A stretch of 64,000 bases of DNA, from positions 1,240,001-1,304,000 of the forward strand of contig JACTVC010000007.1 in the NCBI GenBank assembly GCA_018417955.1, written 5' to 3'. Under the pieces are notes generated by a model. That model saw only the letters and a list, made by a program, of their open reading frames with translations. It did not search any database and was not told the origin of the DNA. The stretch comes from Laccaria trichodermophora. Its lineage: Eukaryota; Basidiomycota; Agaricomycetes; Agaricales; Hydnangiaceae. Position numbers and translations under genes: made by a program. Shown here piece after piece: positions 32,925 to 43,917 of the stretch. The first letter of the stretch is position 1. Every line of letters begins with the position of its first letter.

Positions 32925-33285
32925 AGTAAAGGCTCATTTACAACATATTCTAGTCTCGTTTGAAGGTCCTGAAGAGACAAGAGGTTCGCATTTCCGCGTT
33001 CTGGAGATATGTTACATTTTTTGTTTTGGGGAGTGAGTACCCTAGGTCAGTCAAATTTCCATCATTTCTTATGATCTAGGGCTCATTTAAAACATATTCT
33101 AGTGTTATTTGAAGGTCCCAAAGAGACGAGAGGTTCACATGTCCACGTTTCGGAGATATGTTACATTTTCTGTTTTGGGTTGAGTTGAGATGTATCTCAG
33201 TCAGCTTTCCACCATTTTTCATCACTGAAGGCTCGTTTACATTGTATTCTAGTTGTATTTGAAGGAGGTGAAGAAATGACATCCA
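32925..33285 (+). repeat. Tandem repeat, about 120 bp unit, three copies
   Basis: GGCTCATTTACAACATATTCTAG, TTTGAAGGTCC and CGGAGATATGTTACATTTT recur from about 32,930, 33,068 and 33,228, the third truncated. Confidence 0.8.
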
Positions 33286-33439
33286 TATGTGCTCCTATTT
33301 CTATGCTATCTCACATCCTCCCCTATTTTTTTGCAAATTTTTATTTATTTTCATAATCGAAATATACATTACACTGTGTATCTATCAGGTAGACAGCATC
33401 TAATTTACCCTGATTTATAGTCACATCACTTTGAGAATT

Positions 33440-33553
33440 ATGTGCCAGCTTGAGCCAGCTTTGGGTCAGCTAAAAGTCGAGCTGAGCCACTCAAGGAAAT
33501 TTAGCTGGCTTACATAAGCTGGCTCTCAGCTAGCCGAGCCGTGGCAACACTAG
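33440..33553. mobile_element. hAT-like MITE terminus
   Basis: AGCTGGCT/AGCCAGCT-rich sequence ends in GCCGAGCCGTGGCAACACTA (33,534-33,553), whose inverse TAGTGTTGCCACGGCTCGGC looks like a hAT-type terminal repeat. The opposite end was not found. Confidence 0.4.
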
Positions 33554-33554
33554 T

Positions 33555-33965
33555 CTGGACAGGGCTGCAGGGAATTTTATTCAGTGCTGGGCATCAATTT
33601 GGTGTCAAGATTGTGTATCATGATGATGAAAATGTTTGTCTGATGTCTTTCACCCTCAGATTTCAAAGTGATTGCCATTGTTTATGGAAACCACTCATGC
33701 GGAAGCGACCATAAGTTGCACTAGTGATGATCAGCCCTATCTGAAACAAAGTTTTGGATCACCTGTAAGTTCAAAATTGTGAATCAACCATAATAGAATA
33801 ATTGTCCTTGTGTCCCACAACACCAACTAGATCAGATGAACCATGTCCATACCTGTTGGACCTGCCATAGTTTATGTCTAATGATAGATGTCAGAAAAGT
33901 GGTGGGATATCGGTTGTGGTGGTTAATAGGTTAGTCTGTGTTTGACTCTGTTGACCAACAGTCTA
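33555..33965. other. No gene recognised
   Basis: Unstructured sequence between the hAT-like terminus and the following coding relic. Confidence 0.4.
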
Positions 33966-33969
33966 CATT

Positions 33970-34400
33970 GTGATAACATCTCTGATTCCCACCACCACCA
34001 TCCTTTACTCTCCAGCCTCTCACCATGTCTCTGAACCCAACCATCAGTATTTTGGTTTGTTTTGGCTTACCCAGAAAGCTCACAACATCTGCAACTTCAA
34101 CCCTCTCAATAACCATGATTCAAGACTTCAATCACCAGTCCTTAAAATCACTATTCACCCATGGCATATGTGCCCACCCATAATCATTGATACCTTATCT
34201 AACCCAATTGGCAGGGCACATTGCTTAGCTTGCACCTGGATGCTTAAATCAGGAGTACATGGCCTCAGGGCTTATGAGTCACATGTCAAGCATAATCACT
34301 GTCAAACTGCAATAGTCGTTGTAAATTCAGCAAGTGAGCATTTCAGCTGGCTGCCCCATCTCCAAACAATCAGCTTTTTTTTTCTTTTTCTTTAGAAGCA
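33970..34400 (+). pseudogene. Coding relic with a C2H2-like finger
   Basis: Plus strand, 141 open codons. Around 34,180-34,310 it reads HCLACTWMLKSGVHGLRAY then ESHVKHNHCQ, giving C-x2-C-x15-H-x4-H spacing that fits a C2H2-type finger. The region before it (SHHVSEPNHQYFGLFWLTQK) is low in charged residues and has no clear start. It is probably one part of the larger relic that continues to 35,735. Confidence 0.4.
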
Positions 34401-34479
34401 GGTGCTGGCTCTGAGATCAGTCAATCAGTCAGGCTGGCAATAGATCAGGAGATATCATGCATTTTCAATTGTCCTGACT

Positions 34480-35722
34480 ATTTGGAAGTTTCCTGGAGGA
34501 GAGTTGAGGGGCATCTTGTCAGGAAACACTCTATGTCTGAAGAAGATTTCACCACCAAATATGAACTTTTCCCACCTGCCACTGGGGTCTCTGTTATCAC
34601 ATCCTCAGAACTCTCCCACCCTCCATCCACTGCTGGGGTTTCTGTTATCACATCACCAGAACCCTCCCACTGTTCCACCTGCTGCTGGGGTTTCCGTTAG
34701 CACATTACCAGTACCCTCGCCACCACCTGAGGTTCAAGCCACAAGGCCAAGAACGGCTTGACTTTCAATTCCGATCAGCTCTCAAAGTACACCATATGAG
34801 CGATGCATTAGTGACTCACCTTCTCCTTCAAGAAGTGCCTCAGCATCCCCTTCCAAGCCATTAGGCTTGCCTTCTCCCTCAAGAAGTGTATCAGTATCCC
34901 TGTCCAGGCCATCAGGAAGCTTTAGTGTGCTCCCCTCTCCTTCACCACTTGTGTATCGCTTTCTTTTGACCTACCAGCCCACAGCCACTGCCCCAGCCAC
35001 AACATGAGAGAGAGGATGAGTCTATGGGGAGTGGGTCCAGTAGAAGTTCAAGCCATTTACAGGAAGGTCAGATGGAGGTTAGTGATAAGGATGGGGAGGA
35101 TGAGGATCATGATCCCCAAGGTCAGATGGAGATCGGTGATGAGGATGGGGAGGAGGAGGAGGATAGTGATGAGGACGGGGAGGAGCAGTGGGAGGAGCAG
35201 GAAGTAGATACAGGTGGAGATGAGGAGCATTCTCCAGGGCTAAGTTCTGACTCTGAGTGACACATGGATGTCGATCTGACTGAGGGCTCCATTGCACATC
35301 TTGATCTGACTGCTGGTTTGGCTGGGGGCTCCAAGATTGAACCTACTGCTGTTTTGGCTGGGGACTACATGATTGAACCTGGACTGATCACTGTTTCAGC
35401 TGGAATCTTCATGAGTGAACCTGCATTGGGGGCCCTAAATCTGACTGCTGTGTCAATTGAGAACTCTATAACTGAACATGCACTTGAGGCTGTTTCTCTA
35501 ATTGTAGTGGAATTGAAATGGCTGCCTGACCCTTGTCCCAAGTTTATTGCCTGCAAGGCTTCCCAAGTTGGAGTAAATGGTAGGCTCTCAAGCATGCTAA
35601 GAAGCATAAAATTCTGTTATCTTCTACCCAGTTGGGTGTTCTGAAGGAATTTCTAAAAACTGAGAAACTTGCTGTCCAAAAGGACAACCTTCCACCACCT
35701 CCTGAAAACTCTGCACCCATCG
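34480..35722 (+). pseudogene. Acidic-linker gene relic with OrsD/DUF3505-like segment, interrupted
   Basis: Plus strand, several frames. First come repeated PPxTGVSVITSSELSHPP / TAGVSVITSPEPSH units (34,565-34,720), then an acidic stretch (MEVSDKDGEDEDHD, DEDGEEEEDSDEDGEEQ; 35,070-35,260), then three TEGS/GGSKIEPTA-type repeats. Last is LKWLPDPCPKFIACKASQVG, a frameshift near 35,585, and KHAKKHKILLSS, LGVLKEFLKTEKLAVQKDNL and PPPPENSAPIE. The order Cys pair, His pair, PPP...API resembles the zinc-finger end of OrsD (DUF3505) proteins of basidiomycetes, recognised from memory and uncertain. The reading frame is cut at 35,722 by a palindrome-armed left terminus. Confidence 0.4.
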
Positions 35723-35880
35723 AGGTCTTTATGTTGCCACTGCTTTTCCAGGTGGACTCTGTTGGACTGAGGGTATTCAGAACAGATATTTTTTTGTCTT
35801 TTTAGTACAATAATTTTCCAATGATTTTCTGGTGCTTGTTGGAGGTCTTTATTGTCCCCCTGTAATTCCTGCTAAGCTTA
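35723..35880 (+). mobile_element. Two nested left termini of palindrome-armed elements
   Basis: AGGTCTTTATGTTGCCACTG at 35,723, followed by GGACTCTGTTGGACTGAGGG and TATTCAGAACAGA, is nearly the same as the left end of element D (18,726). A second start, AGGTCTTTATTGTCCCCCTG, lies at 35,843. No matching right ends are near, so both are truncated. Confidence 0.6.
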
Positions 35881-36690
35881 GCTGAGCTCTGGGTAGGGGG
35901 GGAAAAGTTGGCAGAGGGAGCAGGACTGAGCTTGGCAGGACTCAAACCAGTCTTGAGGGCTGAATCTTACCTCAGCTAAGGACTGAATCAGGATTGGATC
36001 TGGTAATCTATTTAAAAATAGGCAGAAAATCGCCAAAAAAATTAAATAGTTCTCATTGTTGTTTATAATGTTAGGGTCCTTTGTTCAAGATCCAGAGCAA
36101 CATCCAAATAAGGATACTTATTTGTTTCTGATAGAAAAATAGCCAGACAATCAGATAAAAGCCAGATAAAAAAATAAATCCTGTTGAGGCACTACTTTTA
36201 GAGTCCATCTCAAAAAGGAAATCTTCTATAGTTTGACCAAACAGTAATGAGACCTTATGAGTTTATTCTTTATCAACTGAGGACTTGGGCAAATTTTTCA
36301 TTCATTCACCTTTCAACCATGGGAACCTTGTCCCTTAGACAGAAAAGCAGCCATAAAATCAGGAAAAATTCTAGAAAATCAGTAAAAACTGGAATATTGT
36401 TTATTAAGTTGGGGAGGTTATGTTCAGCATTTAGGGTCAATATCTAAATATAGAAACAAGCCAAAAGTTGCTAAAAATTTAGAAAAAAAATAATGAAAAA
36501 ATTGGAGTAATCTTCTCTGTTGCAATGATGTTGAAGGGGCTGTATTTATAGTTCAGGGTCAATATCTCAATATAGAACACTAGAAAAATAGAAAAAGATG
36601 GGCAAAAAATAAGAACAATATTCTTTGTTATTACAATGTTGAAGGGGGTTTAGGGTTCAGGGTCCATGTCCAAATATAGAAAATGTTATT
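35880..36690 (+). repeat. Long dispersed repeat L, first copy
   Basis: AAAGTTGGCAGAGGGAGCAG, GGACTCAAACCAGTCTTGAG, TTTAAAAATAGGCAGAAAAT, AAAGGAAATCTTCTATAGTT and GTTGAAGGGGCTGTATTTAT occur in the same order at 49,965-50,650 with scattered indels. It contains short AAATATAGAAA...GAAGGGG units. No coding potential. It may be the decayed body of an element. Confidence 0.7.
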
Positions 36691-36699
36691 ACATTATGA

Positions 36700-37155
36700 A
36701 ATGTGATTATATCATGTGACTAGCATTCTTTCTTATTGAGATATTGGTCATAATACATGACTATTTTGAAAAAGTGTCCAATTTTTTCAGTATTTTGTGT
36801 TTTTCTCAATAAGGAATGGTCTGTATGACATTATTCATATATATATATCTGTAAAGGTAAGCAAAGAGGCTACAATTGTTGTTTATTGAGCTAACTGAGG
36901 AGTTGTGCTTCTGGTACCATGGCGACTTTGACCATGGTATTGAAGTGGCTGTGCTCAGAGCTCAGGGTCTATTTGGAAGTATAGTCTAGCTGCATCGATT
37001 CAGTATTGAACAATGTCTGTGGGTCCACAAGTAAGCCTTCCCCACCATTTCCCTCTCATTCCTTACTGATGATGCCAACAGTGGGTCTCAAACCCTGTGG
37101 GGCCCACAGTATGTCTTTTCCATTTGATTTCCTAACAAATTCAGCAGCTCCCATC
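36700..37155. other. No gene recognised
   Basis: AT-rich with an (AT)n run near 36,838-36,848. Nothing else placeable. Confidence 0.4.
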
Positions 37156-37159
37156 TTAC

Positions 37160-37690
37160 CCTTTTGACTGACAGCACCTGCATGTGTCATTTCACACCCA
37201 ACCCCACTCCTTTTGCACCAAGATCCCAGTCAACATTGTTGCATGCCCAGCATCTGACCAACATTGTTTCACACCTAGATCCCAGTTACTGTCATTTCAT
37301 ACCCAGCACCCAGCCCACCTTGTTTTGCACCCAGCACCCAACCCACTTCGTTTCCTGCCCAATGCCCAGGCCACCTTGTTTTGCACCCAACGCCTAGCTC
37401 ATGGGCATGAAACAACATGCCCAGCACCCAGCCCACCTGGCCCACATAGTTTTGCACCCCACACCCAACTGTTTTGTGCCCACCCCACCCACTTTGTTTC
37501 ACAACCAATGCCCAGCCCACATTGTTTTGCACCCACCCAACCTATGTCATTTTGCACCCACCCAACCCACATTGTTTTGCACCCACCCAACCCACATTGT
37601 TTTGTGCCCAATGCCCAACCCACTTCATTTTGCACCCAACACCCAGCCCACATTGTTTTGTGCCCAACGCCTAGCCCACAGTTGATGGAA
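37160..37690 (+). repeat. TTGTTTTGCACCCA minisatellite
   Basis: About fifteen degenerate copies of a 30-40 bp unit, consensus near CCCAGCCCACATTGTTTTGC / ACCCA, fill the interval. The apparent His/Pro/Cys-rich proteins in it are repeat artefacts. Confidence 0.85.
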
Positions 37691-37799
37691 TGTGGGAGAT
37701 ACAGCATTTGACCTTGTGAGTGTATATCCATCTGCTTGCATTTCTTGACACTGATTCAAAGCATGCAGGAATGGTGCTATGACAGCTCCCTGTCTCTGG

Positions 37800-38175
37800 C
37801 AATGTCGGATTGTTGACAGAGAGGCTTCGGGAGTACAGTAGGGATGATGAGAGGTGGAAGAGGTAAGCCTAATGGATCTTCATCTCTGGACTTCATAACC
37901 TTCCCTGTCCTCTTGCAGCCTTGAGCTGGTCAAGACTCACTCTGTCAGAAAAGTCCCAGGTCAAAGGAAAACCAAAGGGATACCAGAAAGAGTCCCATGT
38001 ATGCAAGCAGTCATTGGTGAAGCAGTTTATTGAGGTAGGTACTCCCTAGATCTTATCCTTTAAATGATGCTCACCTACTCTAGAATCACTTCATGGACCA
38101 GTACTACCCCAACATTGAATCTAAAAGTGTTGTGTACAAAGGGGTTGAATATGATTGCCATATCATCAACATGGC
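37800..38175 (+). pseudogene. Two- or three-exon coding relic, unknown family
   Basis: Plus strand. ERLREYSRDDERWKR ends at a GTAAGC donor (37,873), an intron ends TTGCAG at 37,918, and LELVKTHSVRKVPGQRKTKG plus (after a frame break) KESHVCKQSLVKQFIE follow. A second intron (GTAGGT...CTCTAG, 38,034-38,082) leads to NHFMDQYYPNIESKSVVYKG and VEYDCHIINMAEQ. Donors, acceptors and phases agree, so this was a real gene. It is followed by repeat S, as is the relic at 4,107-4,982. Confidence 0.45.
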
Positions 38176-38374
38176 TGAACAGGTGCTTCCATAGGACAAG
38201 TACTCTCTGATCTGATCCCTCCACATACAAACCATCAGTGCAGGGGACTGGGACTGATGAGGTGGACTGAGTGGTAGCTACCACTTTTATGATAAAATAC
38301 AGTCAACTGTCTGCACAACTTTTTGGTAAATGGCACTGTGGTCTTATAAAATGAGAAACATGGGGCAAACCTAA

Positions 38375-38745
38375 TGAAACATGTTTCATTTTTGGCCCAG
38401 ACTATTTCATATATATTTCATTGTTTCCCTAGCAATATTTCTTTGCTATTTCTTTCCCATTTCATTGGCTGCCTTGCTATATTTCTTTTCCATTTCATTG
38501 GTTGCCTGGCCATATTTCTTTTCTATTTCATTGTTTCACTAGCAATATTGCTTTGCCATTTCTTTCCCATTTTATTGGTTGCCTGGCCATATTTCTTTCC
38601 TATTTCATTGTTTCACTAGTAATGTTTCTTCACCATTTCTTTCCCATTTCATGGGCTGCCTAGCCATATTTCTTCCCCATTTTATTCGTTGCCTGGCCAT
38701 ATGTCTTTGCCATTTCATTGGCTGCCTAGCTATATTTCTTTCCCA
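38375..38745 (+). repeat. Tandem repeat of CATTTCATTGGCTGCCTGGC type
   Basis: About ten degenerate units of 30-35 bp, alternating TTTCATTGTTTCACTAGCAA and TTTCATTGGTTGCCTGGCCA with TATTTCTTTTC linkers. It follows repeat S as at 5,190-5,540. Confidence 0.8.
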
Positions 38746-38764
38746 TCTTGCCAGGGTCCATCCA

Positions 38765-38965
38765 ATGGGTCATCAGGAGGGTGGTTACATGACCAATTTC
38801 CTGAAATAGTCAAAATACAAAATTTATAGCCCTGCATTGTAGCTTTCAGAATCTGTTTGAATTATGTTTTAAAGTGCTCTCATTGGGGAGATATGAGGCA
38901 AATCATTTTTCACAGCACTGGCTTTTTTTGACCTTTTTGTGTTTTTCTCCAGGAAAACAACACCA
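38765..38965 (+). repeat. Dispersed repeat R, partial copy
   Basis: GTCATCAGGAGGGTGGTTAC, TAGCCCTGCATTGTAGC and GTGTTTTTCTCCAGGAAAAC match the copies at 2,093-2,405 (inverse) and 53,185-53,423. The copy stops at the point equivalent to about 2,215. Confidence 0.75.
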
Positions 38966-39239
38966 AACAACAGATGGTGGGTGGTGAACATTGTTTTGTG
39001 AGTGTTGACATTCTTTGTGGGCAGTGGAAGTTGTTTCATAGGTGTGGGGTTGTCATTTGTGAGCGTCAAGTTGTTGTTTGCAGGCAGTGAGGCCTCATGG
39101 GGGCACTAAGCCATGTCTTGGGGTCATGTTTAGTAAGATGGAATGGGATGAGGGCAGAGGGTACTCACCTTCATTGAATAGAGATGACGACGATGAGACA
39201 TTGTTTATTGTTGAATTGGCACATCACTGTCAGCTACGT

Positions 39240-39708
39240 GGCACCTAGAACTCCCTCCCCCATCCTATTGTCATGTCTGTCATGTGGGTGCTCATTCAAT
39301 TGGTGATGTGGACATGGCGGATTGTGGTGGGCATGGATGACAGATGTGGATGGCGTCGAGTGAAGGGGATCGTGGTGGTGGCGATGGGCGTGTTTGGTGG
39401 CGGTGACAAGCATGGTGGTAGTGGGAGGAAGCGGGTGGTTGTGTTTGGTGAGCATGATTGCCAAACAAATATTGTTTGTTATCCATCTCAAATAAACAAA
39501 CTATAATACATAACAAATATATAAAATAAACAGATTGCAGTGGAATTCTGTTCTTGCACATTCCAGGGAAGACCATTCTGGTGTAAATTCCGGAATGATC
39601 AGATTCCACTGGAATGAGAAAACACAGGAATGACAAATTTAGCAGGGCTTACTGCTAAATTTCATTCCACCGGAATCCTGCAGGAATAGGGAGGCACTGA
39701 TAAGACCT
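39240..39708 (-). mobile_element. Left half of a palindrome-armed element, minus orientation
   Basis: The inverse of 39,240-39,708 matches 50,806-51,190 over its length: AGGTCTTATCAGTGCCTCCC, CTATTCCTGCAGGATTCC, AGATGGATAACAAACAATAT and the CACCAAACACAACCACCC block. The terminus is at 39,708. The rest of the element toward 39,120 is not recognisable as the usual pyrimidine tract. Confidence 0.6.
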
Positions 39709-40009
39709 CCAACTTTGAAAGTTGGTTGACACCTTTACAAAGTTGGGAATCCATCTTTCAGTAGCACTTTGGCAGCTTTGCTCATGTACTTTGATGAATT
39801 TATTCAGTAACTTTGGGTTTCAAGGATGGCATGGAACAGAAGAAAGAAATAGCATTGATGTTTAGCATCTAATATAGTAGATGTGTTCTAGATAAAGCCC
39901 TAGCTAGAAGCTAATCCAGAGGCTTCCCACCTACATCCACCCAGTCACTGCTACTCAACCTGCATGCCGCTGCTATCCAATGAAGTTCACTGGGTGGTCT
40001 GGAGGAGCA

Positions 40010-40900
40010 ATGAGCTCACACCTGGGCTTGGTTGGGGACTCCAGGTGGACTCCACCTCATAACACAGTCAACCAGCCAGACTCCACATGGAGTCCAGCAA
40101 GAGTTTACATTTTCTGTTTATTAATTATTGTTATTATTAGACAAGAAAAAAAGAATGCCATAACCAGGAATTGAACATTATTGTCCTCCACTGATTCCTG
40201 CCGGAATCCGGCAGAATCCAGCCAATTCCTGGAATTCCAGAGGAATCAAATTTGGCAGAGGGCTCTGCCAAATTGATCAAATAATTCCACTGCTGGAATG
40301 GTTCCTGAAATCAGACAGATGGAATGATGTCCGGAATGCATCCAGAACAGAATCAATTGATGGAACACTGATGACACCCACACAAATTGCTATCCACCTT
40401 CATCACCCACCACTCTCAATGACAATCGCACATCGCAACGCAGCAAGGATGACACCCGAGCACCACATCTTACAACAAATGAGCACCCACACACTGAACC
40501 ACGCACCACTGCCCAACGACCACTACACCACACAGCAAACGAGCACCCATGCAACGAAATGAGAACCAAGGCCCACACACCAATGCAGCAAGAAAGACAT
40601 GAAAATGGCATGGCGCTGGCTTGCAACACCACGTCACCTAGTAAACGAGCACCCACGCAATGCAACGACCACGCCAATGCGCCCATGAACCAGGTGAAGT
40701 GAACGACAGTGAGATGGGGCAAGCAGGTGATGCAAACAATGATGATGACCTCGTCGTCGTCTATTTTATACCAAACAGGTAAGTACTACATACCTATCTC
40801 CACCCCTCTCCTTTTCTGACACATAGTCCAAATGCCATGTCGTCATCAACGACGTGACAACCAGACAGTGAACCATGGGCAACACCCTGGGTAAGTTATC
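40010..40900 (+). mobile_element. Fragmented palindrome-armed element interior
   Basis: GGACTCCAGGTGGACTCC array (40,038-40,105), an AT spacer with half a tRNA-like T-arm on the minus strand (CAATAATGTTCAATTCCTGG, 40,163-40,182), a CCGGAATCCGGCAGAATCC array (40,190-40,360) and a CAC/ACG block to about 40,880 with donor-like CAGGTAAGTA at 40,778. The order recalls elements B and D, but no terminus is intact. Confidence 0.45.
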
Positions 40901-41110
40901 TACAACACCCACCCAATATGCAATTCAGGTGCCACGTTGCCTGCAGTGACATGGCAACCAAATGGCAAATGACACCCGTTGTCATTCGCCTTCGTTCTCC
41001 ATTTCGTTGAGCACAGACCCCACCTTGACCCTGCCATGTTCACCAATAATACAACCCACAGTTCCGAGTGGCCATCCCACACCCCAATCTCACAAGAACG
41101 ACACGTTTGC

Positions 41111-42296
41111 TAGTGTTTACAGGTCTGGTCCATAGGACCGAAAAAAAAACATGGACCAGACTGAAGCAGACCATGGTCTGGTCTTTTTTCGGTTGCAGTT
41201 GCCCAAATTTGGGGTTGGTCCGATTGCCGGTTGCCTCATTTCAAAAATCTTTTAAAACCGTTCAAAGACCGGTTTAAATTGGTTGCAACCAATTAAACGG
41301 TCACATGTGTTACATAGCCTTGTAACCACGTTTTTTACCTTGAATTGGGTCTTTGGTTCATCAAAAACGGTTAAGAACTGAGAAAGATATAACCAAATCC
41401 ATTTTGGCACAAATACTTGTTTGTGCAACTTGTACCAGAATGACTTTAATTCTAACTCACTCAAACTTTTATCATTCTGCTTGATTTAATTTTTGGATAT
41501 TGACATTTTAACTATGAAAATATACTCACCTCTATCAATATATGGTATGCATCAAATAATTCACAGTTGCCACATTACATTCTGCCTGAGTCTTTAGGAG
41601 ATGTAATTCGGTTTCAGTCATAGCTATGTCAAACCTTCATTAAATTTCTTAAGAATTGGTGGAATGATGGGTATTTATATGTTTTACTATGATATATAAC
41701 CAGTTTATTTTTTAGAGTAATAATAATTGAGATACAAATGGTTTATATTGCTATGACAAATTTTATGCAAAAAGACTCAGCAGCGATGCCATGGAGCAAC
41801 CACCATGCACCAACAACCACGAGACAATGACAGGATGAACAACAGTCATCACACCTTTTCTTATTTCTTTTATGTTTCATGTTTCAGATCTTTGTGCCTT
41901 TATTGATACCTTTCAGGTTACCATTTCCAAATATTTTTGAATATTTGTACACTCAAGTATTTGTAGTATTGCAGTACCTCAAAATACTGGACCACCTAGG
42001 ACCGGTCTTTTGCGGTCCATGGACCATGTTCAGACCGATTCAGACCGGTCTTTTTGCATAAAATTTGTCATAGCAATATAAACCATTTGTATCTCAATTA
42101 TTATTACTCGTTTAACCGGTTGCAACCGATTTAAACCGGTCTTTGAACGGTTTTAAAAGATTTTTGAAATGAGGCAACCGGCAATCGGACCAACCCCAAA
42201 TTTGGGCAACTGCAACCAAAAAAAGACCAGACCATGGTCCGGTTCAGTCCGGTCCATGTTTTTTTTCAGTCCTATGGACCGGACCTGTAAACACTA
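41111..42296. mobile_element. Chimeric hAT-like MITE with long inverted ends
   Basis: The left end TAGTGTTTACAGGTCTGGTC and the right end GGACCGGACCTGTAAACACTA are inverse to each other. The first about 650 bp (41,111-41,760) is the inverse of the complete copy at 62,167-62,994. The last 310 bp (41,990-42,296) is a direct copy of that element's two end regions joined. Between them is about 230 bp of unrelated sequence. The 8-bp flanks differ (ACGTTTGC against CTGACTCC), as expected if two insertions fused. No transposase is present. Confidence 0.75.
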
Positions 42297-43842
42297 CTGA
42301 CTCCAAGGTCCAAGTTGCCTGGCATCATATTTGGCAGGCTTTTGTTTCAGGAATCAATCAGAATAATTGCAAGTGTGAATAGCAATAATTTGGAGTTGCC
42401 TGACAAATTGAACATTGAAGAAGTTACCCAGCAGGCATTTGAGAAATTAGGAAATGGAGGGGTAATAGAGCAAGGAAAAGAGCATTCATCTTCTAAGTGC
42501 TGTCAATCATATAAAGACACTGCAGATTTTATGGCCAATGAAGGTCCTGCTGCAGTAGTAGGAGCAGATGAAAATTCTACTGTACCTGTTTTAACAGGAG
42601 AATATGCAAATTTATCTGCACAAGATACAACAAGAGAGAGACAAGCAGCCCAATTAAGAGCAAACAATCTCAATAATGCTGATCCCAATGCTATGGATGT
42701 CAGTGATGATGATGCTGATTGTTCAATGATCATTTTAGATGGAGTTGTGATGGGCCATCAGGTAATTAAACTTACTTGGCCTTCTAGAAACTAGATGCTG
42801 ACTTCTTTTTAGCACTGTGCAGCAGAAGGATGTATTAAAGACTTACAAAATACAAGAGGGGGGGCATTTTGTGAGGAACATGAAAGAGAATATGGGAACA
42901 AATGCTGTATCCATGACTGTCCTCAAGATAGAGTTGAGAATACACTGGCATGCCGCCCTCACCAAGCAGAATGGAAGAAATACAAACTTGACCACAGTCG
43001 TTCAAGCTTGCTTGGAGTAAAAAGGATATTACAAAGACCAGAAAAAAGAAATGCTTGCGAGCCTGGTCTCCACCAAACTGTTCAGCCCCATGATGCTGAT
43101 GATGATGTTTTAATTCCACAACACAATTATTTTGGAGCAGCCAGATTTTATTGCATTGAAACAATTACAGCACCATGTGGTGTTGTAATTGCCTAGGTTA
43201 AATTTGACAGAGCTGAGTCTCCAACCAACATTCTTAATTTGTTAGAGAAAATATATCCTACTGAGGAGTCTCGACCACACTACATTTGCATTGATAAAGC
43301 TTGTCGAGTACTTAGAACAGCTATTGCAAATAGAAGCTGGGATAGATGGAAGAAAACCACACATTTCATTGTTGACTCTTATCATTATATCAATCATCAC
43401 ACATTGGATTATTTGTGTCGCAAATGGTGTAACCCTGGTCCATTAAATGGTTCTGCTCCAAATCTTGTCAAAGTTGCTCATGATAAGAATGGTCAACCAT
43501 ATCTTCAACAGTCATTTAATACACAGGTATGCATTATGTTCTATTAATTATAATTTGATTTGACTGACTCAATTTTAGGCATGTGAACAATTGAATTCTT
43601 GGCTTGGAGGATTTGAGTCCATTCCCAAATGAATGAAAACTGGAAATTTTGATTGGCTTTTGCATACCATGCTTTTCTATCACACTCAGCATGTTATTCA
43701 AAAGCAAGGAGAGCAGGAAGAGCCTCACCAAATCATTCAAATTAATGATGATGAGGATGATGACAGTGAAGAAACTACTATAGAGAGACATTGGGATGTG
43801 ATGATGACTAAAGTGGTATTATATAGTATGGGATGTATATAG
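42297..43842 (+). pseudogene. KDZ transposase relic with CxC6 cluster and DDE core
   Basis: Exon 1 (about 42,310-42,761) has HHIWQAFVSG, NIEEVTQQAFEKLGNGG and a Cys pair. Intron 42,762-42,812. Exon 2 (42,813-43,526) has the CxC6-type cluster CAAEGCIKDLQNTRGGAFC, NKCCIHDC, ACRPHQAEWKK, then the RNase H-like core with FDRAESPTNILNLLEKIYP, YICIDKACRVL and HFIVDSYHYINHHTLD. Intron 43,527-43,578. Exon 3 has ACEQLNSWLGGFESIPK and NFDWLLHTMLFYHTQH. Likely acidic catalytic residues are the Asp of YICID and FIVD and the Glu of ACEQ. Stops at 43,194 (TAG for Trp) and 43,631 (TGA, where the copy at 58,621-58,828 has CGT) inactivate it. The 5' part is lost at the MITE junction; 3' it runs into a palindromic array. 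Confidence 0.85.
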
Positions 43843-43917
43843 GATTGGAGTCAATGTATTTTTTTCAAACTGCACTTGAACTTTGTTTATCAATTAGATC
43901 TCTCAAGACAGTCTAAA

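Noticed and set aside
37164..37731. His/Pro/Cys-rich open frames on both strands
   Set aside because: Products of the TTGTTTTGCACCCA minisatellite.
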